Of a stretch of DNA of 64,000 nt, positions 18,198-27,503 are shown in pieces (position 1 is the first letter of the stretch; the number at the start of each line of letters is the position of its first letter). This DNA is from Aurantiacibacter gangjinensis (GTDB lineage: Bacteria > Pseudomonadota > Alphaproteobacteria > Sphingomonadales > Sphingomonadaceae), in NCBI RefSeq assembly GCF_001886695.1, contig NZ_CP018098.1:165923-229922 (forward strand), written 5' to 3'. The position numbers and the translations under genes are program-made. The notes under the pieces are model-generated. The model did not search any database and was not told the origin of the DNA. It was given only the letters and a program-made list of their open reading frames with translations.

Positions 18198-19784
18198 CTA
18201 CGCATCCAGCCCGTGGACATACCAGCGCGTCGTATCGCCGCGACCGTCACCTGCCACACCTTCGCGGTAGAGCCAGAAGCGGCAGCCTTCGCTATCTTCG
18301 ACATGGTAATAATCGCGCAGGCGGGCACTCGATTTCTCACGCCACCATTCAGGCGCGATGCGCTCCGGCCCGGCGGAGCGGGCAATGTCGTGCAGCTTGC
18401 GCCGCCAGCGGAAACGGGCGGGCGGGCCATCGGGCACGGCGTGCACCACTTCAGCGATTTCCGGCCTGTCGAGCAGGCGCAGCGGCCCTGCCACGCGGCG
18501 GTGGACAGCGCGCGGCGCGGCTGCGGTGTCCGGCGAATAAGGCACCAGCCTTTCACCGCGTTCCGGCATATGGCTGCCTTGTCGTATGGGCTGGAGAACG
18601 TGGCGCGGGCCGAGGCGCGCGATCAGCCGGTCGATCATGCGCGCAAAGGCGACATCGCTGCGGGCCTTGCCTGTCAGATCGGCCTGCTGGGCATCCAGAT
18701 CCTCGCTATCGGTTGCTTCGAGGCAAGCCGCCTCGATCCCGAAGCCGGGGTCGATCGTGTCGAGCTTGCCATCGAACAGGGGCACCAGGTCTGCCGGATC
18801 GCGGCTGGCGCGGCTGGTGCGCGCCTCGGCATGGTAAGCCTGCCCGTCCACCCGATAGGCGGTAAAGCGCAAGATCCGTGCGCCCCGGCCTTTCGCCTCC
18901 AGCACCTGCACAAGGTCATCGGCCAGGTCGCCCAGAACCTGTTCCAGCCCGGCCAGATCGCCCAGCGGCTCCGCCAGGCGGCGCAGCGCGCGCAAGGGAC
19001 GGCGGATTTCCGGCGAGACGAGCAATTCCTTCTGCCGCCCGGTCGCCTGGTCCAGCCGCATGACCGGATTGGCGGACAGGGCCTCTATCTTGCGAAAGCG
19101 GCGCACCAGCGCCTCGCGCGGCATGGCAGCAAGTGCGCCCACGGTCTTGAGGCCGAGGCGGCGCAGCAGCAGGACAGTGTCCGCATCGAGGCGCAATGCG
19201 GCAACCGGCAATGGGTCCAGCATAGGCTGGATGGCATCGGCGGGGCAGATTGTCGGCGCGGCATCGCCATAGCGGGCGAGCGCCCATGCCGCGCCGATCG
19301 TGGGTGCCGCCGCGATTTGCGCGGTCAGGCCGAGCGCGGCGAAACGCGCGCGCATCTCCTCCAGCATTGCCGCCTCGCCGCCATGCAGGTGCTCCGATCC
19401 GGTCGTGTCGAGCAGCAGCCCGTCCATGCCGTCCACTTGCGACCACGGGCACCAGCGCCGCACCCAGCGCGCCAGCATGGCAAGGTCTGCGGTATCGGCG
19501 GCTTCCTCTGCATCCTCCACCCGCAGATCGGGCACCAGCGCGCGCATGTCGGTAACCCGCGCGCCGCGCTTCAGGCCCAGCGCCAGCGCCGCCTTGCCGA
19601 GATCGTGGATGACCGGCCCGTGCGCGCCCTCGCGTGCGAGCACGAGCGGGCCATCAGGAGCGCGAGGCGGCGGTTCGGATGAAGCTGCCGGTGATGGTAT
19701 TGCCGGCGCGGTGGCGCGCCTCCCCAGCCAGCGCTGGATCGCGAAATGCGGGAACCTGATGGAGACGATGCGCCGCGCGGTCAT
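18198..19784 (-). CDS. imuB: Y-family polymerase-like protein ImuB
   Basis: A 528-aa catalytically defective Y-family polymerase relative that links DnaE2 to the sliding clamp in the mutasome. The start is ATG 19784 (MTARRIVSIRFPHFAIQRWL), matching the typical ImuB N-terminus; a longer frame to 19943 only shadows imuA. The usual acidic catalytic residues of the palm are not seen, and the finger/thumb region (LRRLGLKTVGALAAMPREALVRRF) is present. A clamp-binding peptide was not located with confidence. It overlaps the end of imuA by 131 bases in another frame and precedes dnaE2 by six bases. Confidence 0.92.
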   Translation of the reverse strand: MTARRIVSIRFPHFAIQRWLGRRATAPAIPSPAASSEPPPRAPDGPLVLAREGAHGPVIHDLGKAALALGLKRGARVTDMRALVPDLRVEDAEEAADTADLAMLARWVRRWCPWSQVDGMDGLLLDTTGSEHLHGGEAAMLEEMRARFAALGLTAQIAAAPTIGAAWALARYGDAAPTICPADAIQPMLDPLPVAALRLDADTVLLLRRLGLKTVGALAAMPREALVRRFRKIEALSANPVMRLDQATGRQKELLVSPEIRRPLRALRRLAEPLGDLAGLEQVLGDLADDLVQVLEAKGRGARILRFTAYRVDGQAYHAEARTSRASRDPADLVPLFDGKLDTIDPGFGIEAACLEATDSEDLDAQQADLTGKARSDVAFARMIDRLIARLGPRHVLQPIRQGSHMPERGERLVPYSPDTAAAPRAVHRRVAGPLRLLDRPEIAEVVHAVPDGPPARFRWRRKLHDIARSAGPERIAPEWWREKSSARLRDYYHVEDSEGCRFWLYREGVAGDGRGDTTRWYVHGLDA

Positions 19785-20409
19785 ATTGCACCAGCCACTT
19801 GCCGGGTTTGGCATCGCGCGCGCGGAACAGTTCGGCATGCCATCGCGGCAAACCCGGAGCATTCGCATCGTGCGGGTGCGGTGCGGACGGAGCCGATAGC
19901 ACCCGCCAGCGCTGGCGGGCGGCGGACAGGTCGGCCTGGGCATTGTAGCGCAGCAGGAAAACCGGCACGCCCTGCCGCTCTGCGCGCATGGCCAGCCGCT
20001 TGCTGGCGGTAAAATCCAGCACGGCGGGATTGCCCCATGCTTCCCCGATAATGGCGGCGAGCGAGTTGCATCTCAGCCCTTCCTCCATCGCCCAGAGCAG
20101 GTCGCGCGTATTGCGCGAGCAGGCCAGCACCAGCCGGTCCACCCCGCAGCCAAACCTCTCGCAGCCCTGGCCGAAAGGGCGGCCTTTCTCGAGCGAGACC
20201 ATGCGTTCCTGAATCCACAGCACGCGCCCCTCGCGCGGGGTTTGCGCCAGCGCGAAACCGGCCGCGCCCGCATCTTGCGGACCGGCAAAGATCTCCACCG
20301 ACCGCGCCGGGGAGGACGGCAGTGCATTGCCGGGAAAATCCGCCTCCCGGTCATGGAGAATATCCGCATTGTCATTCGAGATCACAGGCATTTCGGGCAC
20401 GTGTTCCAT
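19654..20409 (-). CDS. imuA: SOS mutagenesis protein ImuA
   Basis: A 251-aa RecA-like/SulA-related protein, first gene of the imuA-imuB-dnaE2 cassette. It shows the family pattern EIFAGPQDAGAAGFALAQ followed by GRVLWIQERMVSLEKGRPFGQG, with a C-terminus rich in basic residues. Start ATG 20409; no strong ribosome-binding site is visible, and an internal ATG at 20391 is the alternative. A GTTC-N7-GTTC SOS box lies about 20 bases upstream, so the operon should be LexA-repressed and induced by DNA damage. Confidence 0.88.
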   Translation of the reverse strand: MEHVPEMPVISNDNADILHDREADFPGNALPSSPARSVEIFAGPQDAGAAGFALAQTPREGRVLWIQERMVSLEKGRPFGQGCERFGCGVDRLVLACSRNTRDLLWAMEEGLRCNSLAAIIGEAWGNPAVLDFTASKRLAMRAERQGVPVFLLRYNAQADLSAARQRWRVLSAPSAPHPHDANAPGLPRWHAELFRARDAKPGKWLVQYDRAAHRLHQVPAFRDPALAGEARHRAGNTITGSFIRTAASRS

Positions 20410-20427
20410 TCAGAGAATCGCACCGAT

Positions 20428-20442
20428 GTTCATCATATGTTC
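20428..20442. promoter_or_regulatory. LexA (SOS) box upstream of imuA
   Basis: GTTCATCATATGTTC is an exact match to the alphaproteobacterial SOS box GTTC-N7-GTTC. It sits 19-33 bases upstream of the imuA start codon, where LexA would block transcription of imuA-imuB-dnaE2. Confidence 0.85.
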
Positions 20443-20527
20443 CATTGTAGCTCTGTCGCTTTCACAGAGTCAACGCGCCTATGAAAACGGCACCGGCGCG
20501 AGGTCGCACCGATGCCGCCAAACCATG

Positions 20528-20568
20528 AAAAATCCGCCCGCGCCGCTGGATGCACCCGGCGCGGGCGG
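20528..20568 (-). terminator. Strong intrinsic terminator of the secreted-protein gene
   Basis: Twelve-base perfect stem CCGCCCGCGCCG (20534-20545) with CGGCGCGGGCGG (20557-20568). Read on the minus strand it is followed by ATTTTT. It lies eight bases after the stop at 20576. Confidence 0.88.
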
Positions 20569-20575
20569 CTGCGCT

Positions 20576-21592
20576 TCAGCCCGGAACGTTCTCGCAGGCG
20601 ATGCGCGTGGTGGAATGCGAGTCGCGGCGGATCGCCCCGCCAAGGTCGCGGAAGATGGTGAAGCTGTAGAGATTGCAGCGGTCCGGATCGCTGGGGCTGC
20701 GTGCGGCGATGGCGGCATCGCGCGTCTGGCCCACGCGGCGTCCGCCCACGAACTTGTCGCTCCAGCCGCTGGTCACGTGGATCGCCATGATCGTGTAATC
20801 GATGCCGCCGGTCGCCCAGCCCTGGCGGAACTGGGCGATCGCGCCCGAGCTGGAGTCGATGGAAGCCGGCATGCGCACATTGGCCGCCTCCGCCAAGGCC
20901 GATGCTTCGAACGCATCGCCTGCACCATCGCGCGAGCCGAGGCGCGCAAGCTCGGCATCGATCCTGTTCTTGGCTGCGCTGTAGGTGGCATTGCCGGGAA
21001 ACAGCGTCGTCGCGCCGTCCATCTCTACCCCGATGGCGAGCAGCTGGTTGTAGGCGAGGATGGGCATGCGCTCATTGGTGCCGCCATTGGCCGATACACG
21101 CGTGGTGGCCCATTCGATCTGGTCGTCCACGCCTTCTGCCACGCGGTCGTAATGCATCTGCACTTCGCGCATCTGCGCATCGACCATTTGCGGCGGCAGG
21201 CCGGGATAATTGCGTGCGGCCAGCCGGTCCACGGCAGCCTCATATGCGGTGACCAGCCGGTCCATTTCGGCATCGCCCGCAGCCTGCGAACTGCCATCGG
21301 TCGGCGTGACACCCTGCGCGACGATGTTCATGTCGTTCATGAAATCCTGCATGCCATTCTGTCCGCTGCGGCGGTCCATCGGGCGTCCGCGCGGTTGCTG
21401 CTGCGGGGTCGCGGTCGGCGCGTCTCGCGTGACGCGGTCGGTCGTCGGCAGTTGCGGCATGCTGGGCACGCTCGGCATGGATGGACGCTGGATGCGCGGC
21501 AACCGCTGGGCGGCGGCATCGGATGGCATGGCGGCGACGGTGCCGACAACGGCCATTGGCAGCGCGGCGATAATGGTCAGATAACGAAGCAT
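20576..21592 (-). CDS. Exported protein of unknown function
   Basis: A 338-aa protein starting at ATG 21592, supported by GGAGG eight bases upstream; the frame to 21805 adds unlikely sequence. Residues 1-28 form a signal peptide (ending DAAAQ), followed by a low-complexity Pro/Ser/Gln segment (RPSMPSVPSMPQLP). The rest is helical, with a pair of cysteines near the C-terminus (RCNLY and ACENVPG) that may form a disulfide. No family recognised. It is divergent from mmsA and has its own strong terminator. Confidence 0.65.
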   Translation of the reverse strand: MLRYLTIIAALPMAVVGTVAAMPSDAAAQRLPRIQRPSMPSVPSMPQLPTTDRVTRDAPTATPQQQPRGRPMDRRSGQNGMQDFMNDMNIVAQGVTPTDGSSQAAGDAEMDRLVTAYEAAVDRLAARNYPGLPPQMVDAQMREVQMHYDRVAEGVDDQIEWATTRVSANGGTNERMPILAYNQLLAIGVEMDGATTLFPGNATYSAAKNRIDAELARLGSRDGAGDAFEASALAEAANVRMPASIDSSSGAIAQFRQGWATGGIDYTIMAIHVTSGWSDKFVGGRRVGQTRDAAIAARSPSDPDRCNLYSFTIFRDLGGAIRRDSHSTTRIACENVPG

Positions 21593-21782
21593 GATTTCAA
21601 GCCTCCAGGAATGATGCTGCCCGCACATTCGCCAAGAAAGCGTGGTGCGACCATGCCATAAGGATGGGCCTGCGCCGTTCATTGTGCCGTCAGAAAGCAG
21701 AGCTTTGGCGAGTTTGGTCTTGCGTGAAACAAGCTCGCCTGACAGGCGGAGCGCCAAACGAGATTCGAGAGAGGAAACAGCC

Positions 21783-23276
21783 ATGCGCCAGGTCCACCAT
21801 TTCATTGATGGCGAGCATTACGAGGCGGGAACCCGCACCCACGACATCTGGAACCCCTCGACCGGCGAAGTGCAGGCGCAGGTCGCGCTGGGCGATGCCG
21901 CGCTGCTCGACAAGGCCGTCGCCAGTGCCAAGCGCGTGCAGGTGGAATGGGCAGCGCAAAACCCGCAAAAGCGCAGCCGCGTGATGTTCGCCTTCAAGGA
22001 ACTGATCGAGGCGAACATGCAGGACTTAGCCGAACTGCTCGCCAGTGAGCATGGCAAGGTCGTGGACGATGCCAAGGGCGACGTGCAGCGCGGGCTGGAA
22101 GTGATCGAATATGCCTGCGGCATCCCGCAGGTCGCCAAGGGCGAGCATACGCTGGGCGCAGGCACGGGCATTGACGTGTATTCCATGCGCCAGCCCATCG
22201 GCATCGGGGCTGGCATCACGCCGTTCAACTTCCCCGCCATGATCCCGATGTGGATGTTCGGCATGGCAACGGCGGCAGGTAACGCCTTCATCCTCAAGCC
22301 TTCCGAACGCGACCCCAGCGTGCCGGTGCGCCTGGCAGAGCTGTTCCTGGAGGCAGGCGCGCCTGCGGGCCTGTTGCAGGTGGTGCATGGTGACAAGGAA
22401 ATGGTCGATGCCATCCTCGACCATCCCGATATCGCCGGTATCAGCTTCGTGGGCAGCAGCGATATCGCGCATTACGTTTACAAGCGCGGCGCGGATAACG
22501 GCAAGCGCGTGCAGGCCATGGGCGGGGCGAAGAACCACGGCGTGGTGATGCCCGATGCCGATCTCGACCAGGTGGTGAACGATCTGGCAGGCGCGGCCTT
22601 CGGCTCTGCCGGAGAACGCTGCATGGCGCTGCCTGTCGTGGTGCCGGTGGGCGATGATACGGCAGAGCGGCTGAAGGAAAAGCTCATCCCCGCCATCGAG
22701 GCCTTGCGCGTGGGCGTCTCCAACGATCCTGATGCGCATTACGGCCCCGTCGTGACGCCGGAGCACAAAAGCCGCGTCGAAAGCTGGATCGACACCGCCG
22801 AGAAGGAAGGCGCGGACATCGTCATCGACGGTCGCGGCTTTACCCTGCAAGGGCATGAGGACGGCTTCTTTGTCGGCCCCACGCTGATCGACAATGTCAC
22901 CACCGACATGGAAAGCTACAAGGAAGAGATCTTCGGCCCGGTCCTCCAGATCGTGCGCGCCAAGGATTTCGAGGAGGCTGTGCGCCTGCCGAGCGAGCAC
23001 CAATACGGCAATGGCGTTGCCATCTTCACCCGCAATGGCCACGCCGCGCGCGAATTTGCGTCACGAGTGAATGTCGGCATGGTCGGTGTAAACGTGCCGA
23101 TCCCGGTGCCGGTCAGCTATCACACATTCGGCGGCTGGAAGCGCAGTGCCTTTGGAGACACCAACCAGTACGGCACCGAAGGCCTGAAATTCTGGACCAA
23201 GGTGAAGACCGTCACCCAGCGCTGGCCCGATGGCGGCGCGGACGGCAACAATGCCTTCCTGATTCCGACGCTGTAA
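21783..23276 (+). CDS. mmsA: Methylmalonate-semialdehyde dehydrogenase (CoA-acylating)
   Basis: A 497-aa aldehyde dehydrogenase that converts methylmalonate semialdehyde to propionyl-CoA in valine (and myo-inositol) breakdown. The catalytic Cys is at 280 in GSAGERCMALPV, and the oxyanion-hole Asn is in ITPFNFPAMIP (about 149); this GERCMA context is typical of MmsA rather than other ALDHs. Start ATG 21783 follows AGAGAGGAAACAG. It is directly followed by mmsB (13 bases), so the pair forms the end of the valine pathway. Confidence 0.95.
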   Translation: MRQVHHFIDGEHYEAGTRTHDIWNPSTGEVQAQVALGDAALLDKAVASAKRVQVEWAAQNPQKRSRVMFAFKELIEANMQDLAELLASEHGKVVDDAKGDVQRGLEVIEYACGIPQVAKGEHTLGAGTGIDVYSMRQPIGIGAGITPFNFPAMIPMWMFGMATAAGNAFILKPSERDPSVPVRLAELFLEAGAPAGLLQVVHGDKEMVDAILDHPDIAGISFVGSSDIAHYVYKRGADNGKRVQAMGGAKNHGVVMPDADLDQVVNDLAGAAFGSAGERCMALPVVVPVGDDTAERLKEKLIPAIEALRVGVSNDPDAHYGPVVTPEHKSRVESWIDTAEKEGADIVIDGRGFTLQGHEDGFFVGPTLIDNVTTDMESYKEEIFGPVLQIVRAKDFEEAVRLPSEHQYGNGVAIFTRNGHAAREFASRVNVGMVGVNVPIPVPVSYHTFGGWKRSAFGDTNQYGTEGLKFWTKVKTVTQRWPDGGADGNNAFLIPTL

Positions 23277-23289
23277 GAGGGCCGCTCCC

Positions 23290-24162
23290 ATGAAAATCGC
23301 ATTTATCGGCCTTGGCAATATGGGCGGCGGAATGGCCGCGAATCTCGTGAAAGCGGGGCATGAGGTGAACGCCTTCGACCTTTCCGAAGCGGCGCTGGGC
23401 GCGGCGGCGGAGAAGGGCTGCGAGACTTTCACTGACGCGCGCGAGGCGGTGGCGGGTGTCGAGGCGGTGGTCACCATGCTGCCTAATGGCGATATCGTCC
23501 GCGCGGTCTATACCGACACGGTGATAGGGAACGCGCCTGCCGATGCCGTGCTGCTCGATTGCTCCACCATCGATGTCACCAGTGCGCGCGACGTGATCGC
23601 GGCGGCGGAGGCGGCCGGGCATGACATGGTGGACGCGCCCGTATCCGGCGGCATCGCGGCAGCAGAGGCGGGCACACTCACCTTCATGGTCGGCGGCAGC
23701 GAGACAGCTTTCATGCGCGCCCAACCCATCCTGCAGGCGATGGGCAAGGCGGTGATCCATGCAGGCGATGCGGGCAATGGGCAGGCCGCCAAGATCTGCA
23801 ACAATATGCTGCTGGCCGTCCACATGATCGGTACGGCAGAGGCCTTTGCCATGGCGCAGAAGCTGGGGCTGGATCCGCAGACCTTTTACGACATTTCCAG
23901 CGTCAGCAGCGGGCAGAACTGGAGTATGACAAGCTATTGCCCCGTGCCCGGCGTCGGCCCCAAATCGCCTGCCGATAACGATTACCAAGGCGGCTTTGCC
24001 ACCGCGCTGATGCTGAAAGACCTGAAGCTGGCGATGGAAGCGGCAGGCACCGCGCATATCAATCCGCGCATCGGCGCGCTGGCGAAGGAGCTTTACGAAG
24101 CCTTCGATGCAGCGGGCAATGGCACCCGCGATTTCTCCGCCATCATCACCGAATATAGCTGA
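23290..24162 (+). CDS. mmsB: 3-hydroxyisobutyrate dehydrogenase
   Basis: A 290-aa NAD-dependent beta-hydroxyacid dehydrogenase that oxidises 3-hydroxyisobutyrate to methylmalonate semialdehyde, the MmsA substrate. The Rossmann motif GLGNMGGGMAANLVKAGHEV is at residues 7-26, the substrate-binding DAPVSGGIAAAEAGTL at about 115-130, and the catalytic-lysine segment GNGQAAKICNNMLL near residue 170. Thirteen bases after mmsA, same strand. Confidence 0.94.
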   Translation: MKIAFIGLGNMGGGMAANLVKAGHEVNAFDLSEAALGAAAEKGCETFTDAREAVAGVEAVVTMLPNGDIVRAVYTDTVIGNAPADAVLLDCSTIDVTSARDVIAAAEAAGHDMVDAPVSGGIAAAEAGTLTFMVGGSETAFMRAQPILQAMGKAVIHAGDAGNGQAAKICNNMLLAVHMIGTAEAFAMAQKLGLDPQTFYDISSVSSGQNWSMTSYCPVPGVGPKSPADNDYQGGFATALMLKDLKLAMEAAGTAHINPRIGALAKELYEAFDAAGNGTRDFSAIITEYS

Positions 24163-24249
24163 ATGTACGGAACCGATTGCTGCGTCAATCGCCTCTTTCA
24201 CGAAGGGGCGGCGCAATTGCGCGCGCCCGCTATCCATTGAGGAGCCGCC

Positions 24250-25602
24250 ATGTCTGCCGAATGCCCCGATTTCCAGACCTTCATGGAGGGCGTGAAAAAG
24301 CGCAATCCCGGCCAGGACGAGTTCGTGCAGGCCGTGCACGAAGTCTCGCGCGATATCTTCGACTGGATCCAGGACAAGCGTGAATATCACGAGGCGGAGA
24401 TATTGCGCCGCATTGCCGAGCCCGACCGCATCGTCTCCTTCCGCGTGTGCTGGGAGGATGACGACCACAATATCCGCGTGGAGCGCGGCTGGCGGGTGCA
24501 GAACAACAATGCCATCGGCCCATATAAAGGCGGCCTGCGCTTCCATCCCAGCGTCACCGAAAGCGTGCTGAAATTCCTCGCCTTCGAGCAGACCTTCAAG
24601 AACTCGCTCACCGGCTTGCCCATGGGCGGCGGCAAGGGCGGGGCGAATTTCAATCCGAAGGGCAAGAGCGATGCCGAGGTGATGCGCTTCTGCCAGAGCT
24701 TCATGACCGAACTCTACCGCCATATCGGCCCCGATGTGGATGTGCCGGCGGGCGACATCGGCGTGGGCAGCCGCGAGATCGGCTATCTGTTCGGGCAGTA
24801 CAAGCGCATCACAAATCGTTGGGAAGGCGTGCTGACCGGCAAGGCCAACGAATATGGCGGCTCCCCCATGCGGGTGGAAGCCACGGGCTATGGCGCGGTG
24901 CATTTCCTCGACCACATGCTGAAACGGCGCGACGAGGAGATCGAGGGCAAGCGTATCGTCATTTCCGGATCGGGCAATGTGGCGCTGCATGCTGCCGAAA
25001 AGGCCATCGCGCTGGGCGGCAAGGTCGTGTCGCTATCCGACAGCGATGGCGTGATCCACGTGAAGGACGGGATCGGTGCCGAACAGCTCGAATGGATCAA
25101 GCAGCTCAAGATCGAAGAGCGCGGCCGCATCAGCGAAGTCGCCGACAAGTATGACGGCGTGGAGTTCCACGAAGACGGCGAGCCATGGGGTATCGATGCC
25201 GATATCGCCATGCCCTGCGCCACGCAGAACGAGATCGGTCCTGACGAAGCAAAGACGCTGGTCGACAATGGCGTGATGGCCGTGGTCGAGGGTGCAAACA
25301 TGCCCACCACCAATGATGCCGTGGAGGTTCTGCGCGATGCGAAGCTGCTCTTCGCGCCCGGCAAGGCGGCCAATGCGGGCGGCGTCGCCGTATCGGGCCT
25401 GGAAATGAGCCAGAACGCCGAACGCGTCAGCTGGCAGCGCGAAAAGCTGGAAGACATGCTGGCGGACCTGATGGAAGACATCCACGGCAAATGCGTGGAG
25501 CACGGCGAATGCAGCGATGGCTATATCGACTATGCCAAGGGCGCGAATATTGCAGGCTTCCGCAAGGTGGCCGATGCCATGCTCGCTTTCGGGGTGATGT
25601 GA
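24250..25602 (+). CDS. gdhA: NADP-specific glutamate dehydrogenase
   Basis: A 450-aa enzyme of the hexameric small-subunit type, interconverting 2-oxoglutarate plus ammonia and glutamate. Residues 88-100 (AIGPYKGGLRFHP) and 124-131 (PMGGGKGG, with catalytic Lys) are diagnostic, followed by DVPAGDIGVG (catalytic Asp) and the dinucleotide motif SGSGNVA (about 238-244). GAGGAGCC precedes the ATG. It lies 87 bases after mmsB and may share transcription with it. NADP preference is inferred from overall similarity to the GdhA type. Confidence 0.93.
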   Translation: MSAECPDFQTFMEGVKKRNPGQDEFVQAVHEVSRDIFDWIQDKREYHEAEILRRIAEPDRIVSFRVCWEDDDHNIRVERGWRVQNNNAIGPYKGGLRFHPSVTESVLKFLAFEQTFKNSLTGLPMGGGKGGANFNPKGKSDAEVMRFCQSFMTELYRHIGPDVDVPAGDIGVGSREIGYLFGQYKRITNRWEGVLTGKANEYGGSPMRVEATGYGAVHFLDHMLKRRDEEIEGKRIVISGSGNVALHAAEKAIALGGKVVSLSDSDGVIHVKDGIGAEQLEWIKQLKIEERGRISEVADKYDGVEFHEDGEPWGIDADIAMPCATQNEIGPDEAKTLVDNGVMAVVEGANMPTTNDAVEVLRDAKLLFAPGKAANAGGVAVSGLEMSQNAERVSWQREKLEDMLADLMEDIHGKCVEHGECSDGYIDYAKGANIAGFRKVADAMLAFGVM

Positions 25603-25653
25603 CGCCGGACTTTCCCCTTTATCACGCCGCGCCCTCATTCTATCGGAGCAGCC

Positions 25654-26439
25654 ATGTCTGATTATGAAACCCTTCTCGTCGAGCAGCGCGATGCCGTCAC
25701 GCTGGTTACTCTCAATCGCCCGCATGCGCTCAACGCGCTGAATTCCAAGGTGCTGGAAGAGCTGATCCAAGCCTTCCGCGCGTTCGAGGCCGATGACAGC
25801 CAGCGCTGCGCCGTCGTCACCGGCAGCGGTGACAAGGCCTTCGCCGCGGGTGCGGACATCAAGGAGATGGCCGACAAGGGCAGCGCCGAAATGTACAAGG
25901 CGGACTGGTTCTCCGGCTGGACGGAGGATTTCACCCGTGCCAGCCGCAAGCCATGGATCGCCGCGGTCAATGGTTTCGCGCTAGGTGGCGGATGCGAGCT
26001 TGCTATGATGGCCGATTTCATCATCGCTTCCGAAAATGCCAAATTCGGCCAGCCCGAGATCAAGCTGGGCGTGCTGCCGGGCATGGGCGGATCGCAGCGC
26101 CTCACCCGCATCGTCGGCAAATCGAAGGCCATGGACCTGTGCCTCACGGGCCGCATGATGGGCGCCGAAGAAGCCGAACGCTGCGGCCTTGCGGCGCGGG
26201 TTGTTGCGCATGAAAAGATGCTGGACGAGGCGCTGGAGGCTGCTGCCACCATCGCGGGCATGGCCCCGCTGGCTGCCATCGCCAACAAGGAAGCGGTGGA
26301 TGCGGCGTACGAGACGACGCTGGATGCCGGTCTCAAATACGAACGCCGTCTGTTCCAGGTGCTGGCCGGTACCGAGGACAAGGCCGAAGGTATGGCCGCT
26401 TTTGTCGAAAAGCGCGAGGCCAAGTGGACGGGGCGGTAG
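25654..26439 (+). CDS. Enoyl-CoA hydratase
   Basis: A 261-aa crotonase-family enzyme that hydrates 2-enoyl-CoA. Oxyanion-hole segments AFAAGADIKEMA (about 66-77) and GFALGGGCELAMMADF (about 108-123) are present, along with both catalytic glutamates (ALGGGCELA and GQPEIKLGVLPGMGG), as in short-chain enoyl-CoA hydratase rather than in the hydrolase branch. With mmsA/mmsB upstream it probably serves valine or fatty-acid degradation. Confidence 0.92.
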   Translation: MSDYETLLVEQRDAVTLVTLNRPHALNALNSKVLEELIQAFRAFEADDSQRCAVVTGSGDKAFAAGADIKEMADKGSAEMYKADWFSGWTEDFTRASRKPWIAAVNGFALGGGCELAMMADFIIASENAKFGQPEIKLGVLPGMGGSQRLTRIVGKSKAMDLCLTGRMMGAEEAERCGLAARVVAHEKMLDEALEAAATIAGMAPLAAIANKEAVDAAYETTLDAGLKYERRLFQVLAGTEDKAEGMAAFVEKREAKWTGR

Positions 26440-26469
26440 TCAGGGGTAACCGTTCCGCACCACGCTCGT

Positions 26470-26543
26470 CCTGAGCTTGTCGAAGGGCTGTTTTCCCTTC
26501 TGCGGTTGGCAAAAATTAAGGGCAACCCTTCGACAAGCTCAGG
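26470..26543. repeat. Inverted pair of REP-like elements
   Basis: CCTGAGCTTGTCGAAGGG (26470-26487) and its perfect reverse complement (26526-26543) are separated by 38 bases, downstream of the hydratase and between convergent genes. I recall this sequence as a highly repeated intergenic element in sphingomonad genomes; the paired inverted layout is REPIN-like. It may also act as a bidirectional terminator. Confidence 0.7.
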
Positions 26544-26560
26544 GTAAGCGGTTTTAGTTT

Positions 26561-27424
26561 TCAGGAAGTATAAGACTTGGGCGACGTAACCAGCGCCTTG
26601 CCCTCGGGCGCGAAGACTACGCTGGCAAGGTCGGTCGCATAGGCGCATTCGCCCGGGCGCACGACTTCGTCGCCGGAGATCACCAGCTCGCCGGACAGCG
26701 GCACGACCAGCAGCGGTTCCGCGTAGCTGTAGAGCAGCGCGTCGTCGGGAATGCCGTTTACGAAATCGAGCCGGAAGGGCGCATCCTCAACAAGCGAGGC
26801 GTGGCCGCTTGCGGGCACCGTGGTGCGGTGCGCGGCCAAGTTGTAAACCTCGCCCTTCGCCACTTTCAAACCTTCGTCGAGGTGCAACTGCCGGTCGCGG
26901 CCATAGTCGTAGAGCCGGAAGGTGATATCCTCATTCTGCTGCACTTCCACGATGGCCAGGCCCGGGCCGATGGCGTGGACAGTTCCCGCCGGGATATAGA
27001 AGACGTCGCCAGCCGTCGGCGTGTGCCACGTCATCAAATCCTCGATAGAGCCGTCGAGCGCAGCCGCACGCATGGCGTCTGCGTTTAGCGGCGCGTCGAA
27101 ACCGATGCCCAGCGTCGCGCCCGGCGCGGCATCGACCACCACCCAGCATTCCGCCTTGCCGGTGCGGCCCAAGCCTGAAGCGAGCGCCTGCGCCGCATCG
27201 GGATGACACTGCACGGACAGCTTCTCGCCGGTGAAGAGGTATTTCACCATCAGGTCCGGCATGTCGGGCGTCGGGTCGAACCAGATTTCACCCACGCGCA
27301 CGCCATCGGGAGCGACGAAAGGCGCGGGCAGCACGTCGCGGCCCCAGACCTTTTCGATCACCTTTGGCTCCAGCAGCATGGCGAACCCTTCGTCAGTCGC
27401 GGCGATAGGCGAAAATGCAGTCAT
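26561..27424 (-). CDS. manA: Class I mannose-6-phosphate isomerase
   Basis: Cytoplasmic zinc enzyme interconverting mannose-6-phosphate and fructose-6-phosphate, feeding GDP-mannose and surface polysaccharide synthesis. Zinc-binding and active-site motifs are visible: SVQCHPDA (about 79), IPAGTVHAIG (about 142) and VQQNEDITFRLYDYGR (about 162). Length 287 aa is typical of the short bacterial type. The start is uncertain: ATG 27424 is used, with ATG 27445 and ATG 27379 as alternatives, none with a strong ribosome-binding site. Divergent from the sulfotransferase-like gene. Confidence 0.88.
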   Translation of the reverse strand: MTAFSPIAATDEGFAMLLEPKVIEKVWGRDVLPAPFVAPDGVRVGEIWFDPTPDMPDLMVKYLFTGEKLSVQCHPDAAQALASGLGRTGKAECWVVVDAAPGATLGIGFDAPLNADAMRAAALDGSIEDLMTWHTPTAGDVFYIPAGTVHAIGPGLAIVEVQQNEDITFRLYDYGRDRQLHLDEGLKVAKGEVYNLAAHRTTVPASGHASLVEDAPFRLDFVNGIPDDALLYSYAEPLLVVPLSGELVISGDEVVRPGECAYATDLASVVFAPEGKALVTSPKSYTS

Positions 27425-27503
27425 GCGCGCATAATTGCCATGCATATCTTGCGATTTTTACAACGCGGTCGCTTTTTGGTGCGCGCGCGCTAGGAAAAGG
27501 GCG

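Noticed and set aside
15663..19682. Long plus-strand frames (527 and 807 codons) opposite dnaE2/imuB
   Set aside because: The minus strand carries diagnostic DnaE2 and ImuB motifs; the opposing frames are His/Arg-rich, without motifs or ribosome-binding sites.
23212..24990. 592-codon minus frame opposite mmsB/gdhA
   Set aside because: Antisense shadow of two confidently identified enzymes.
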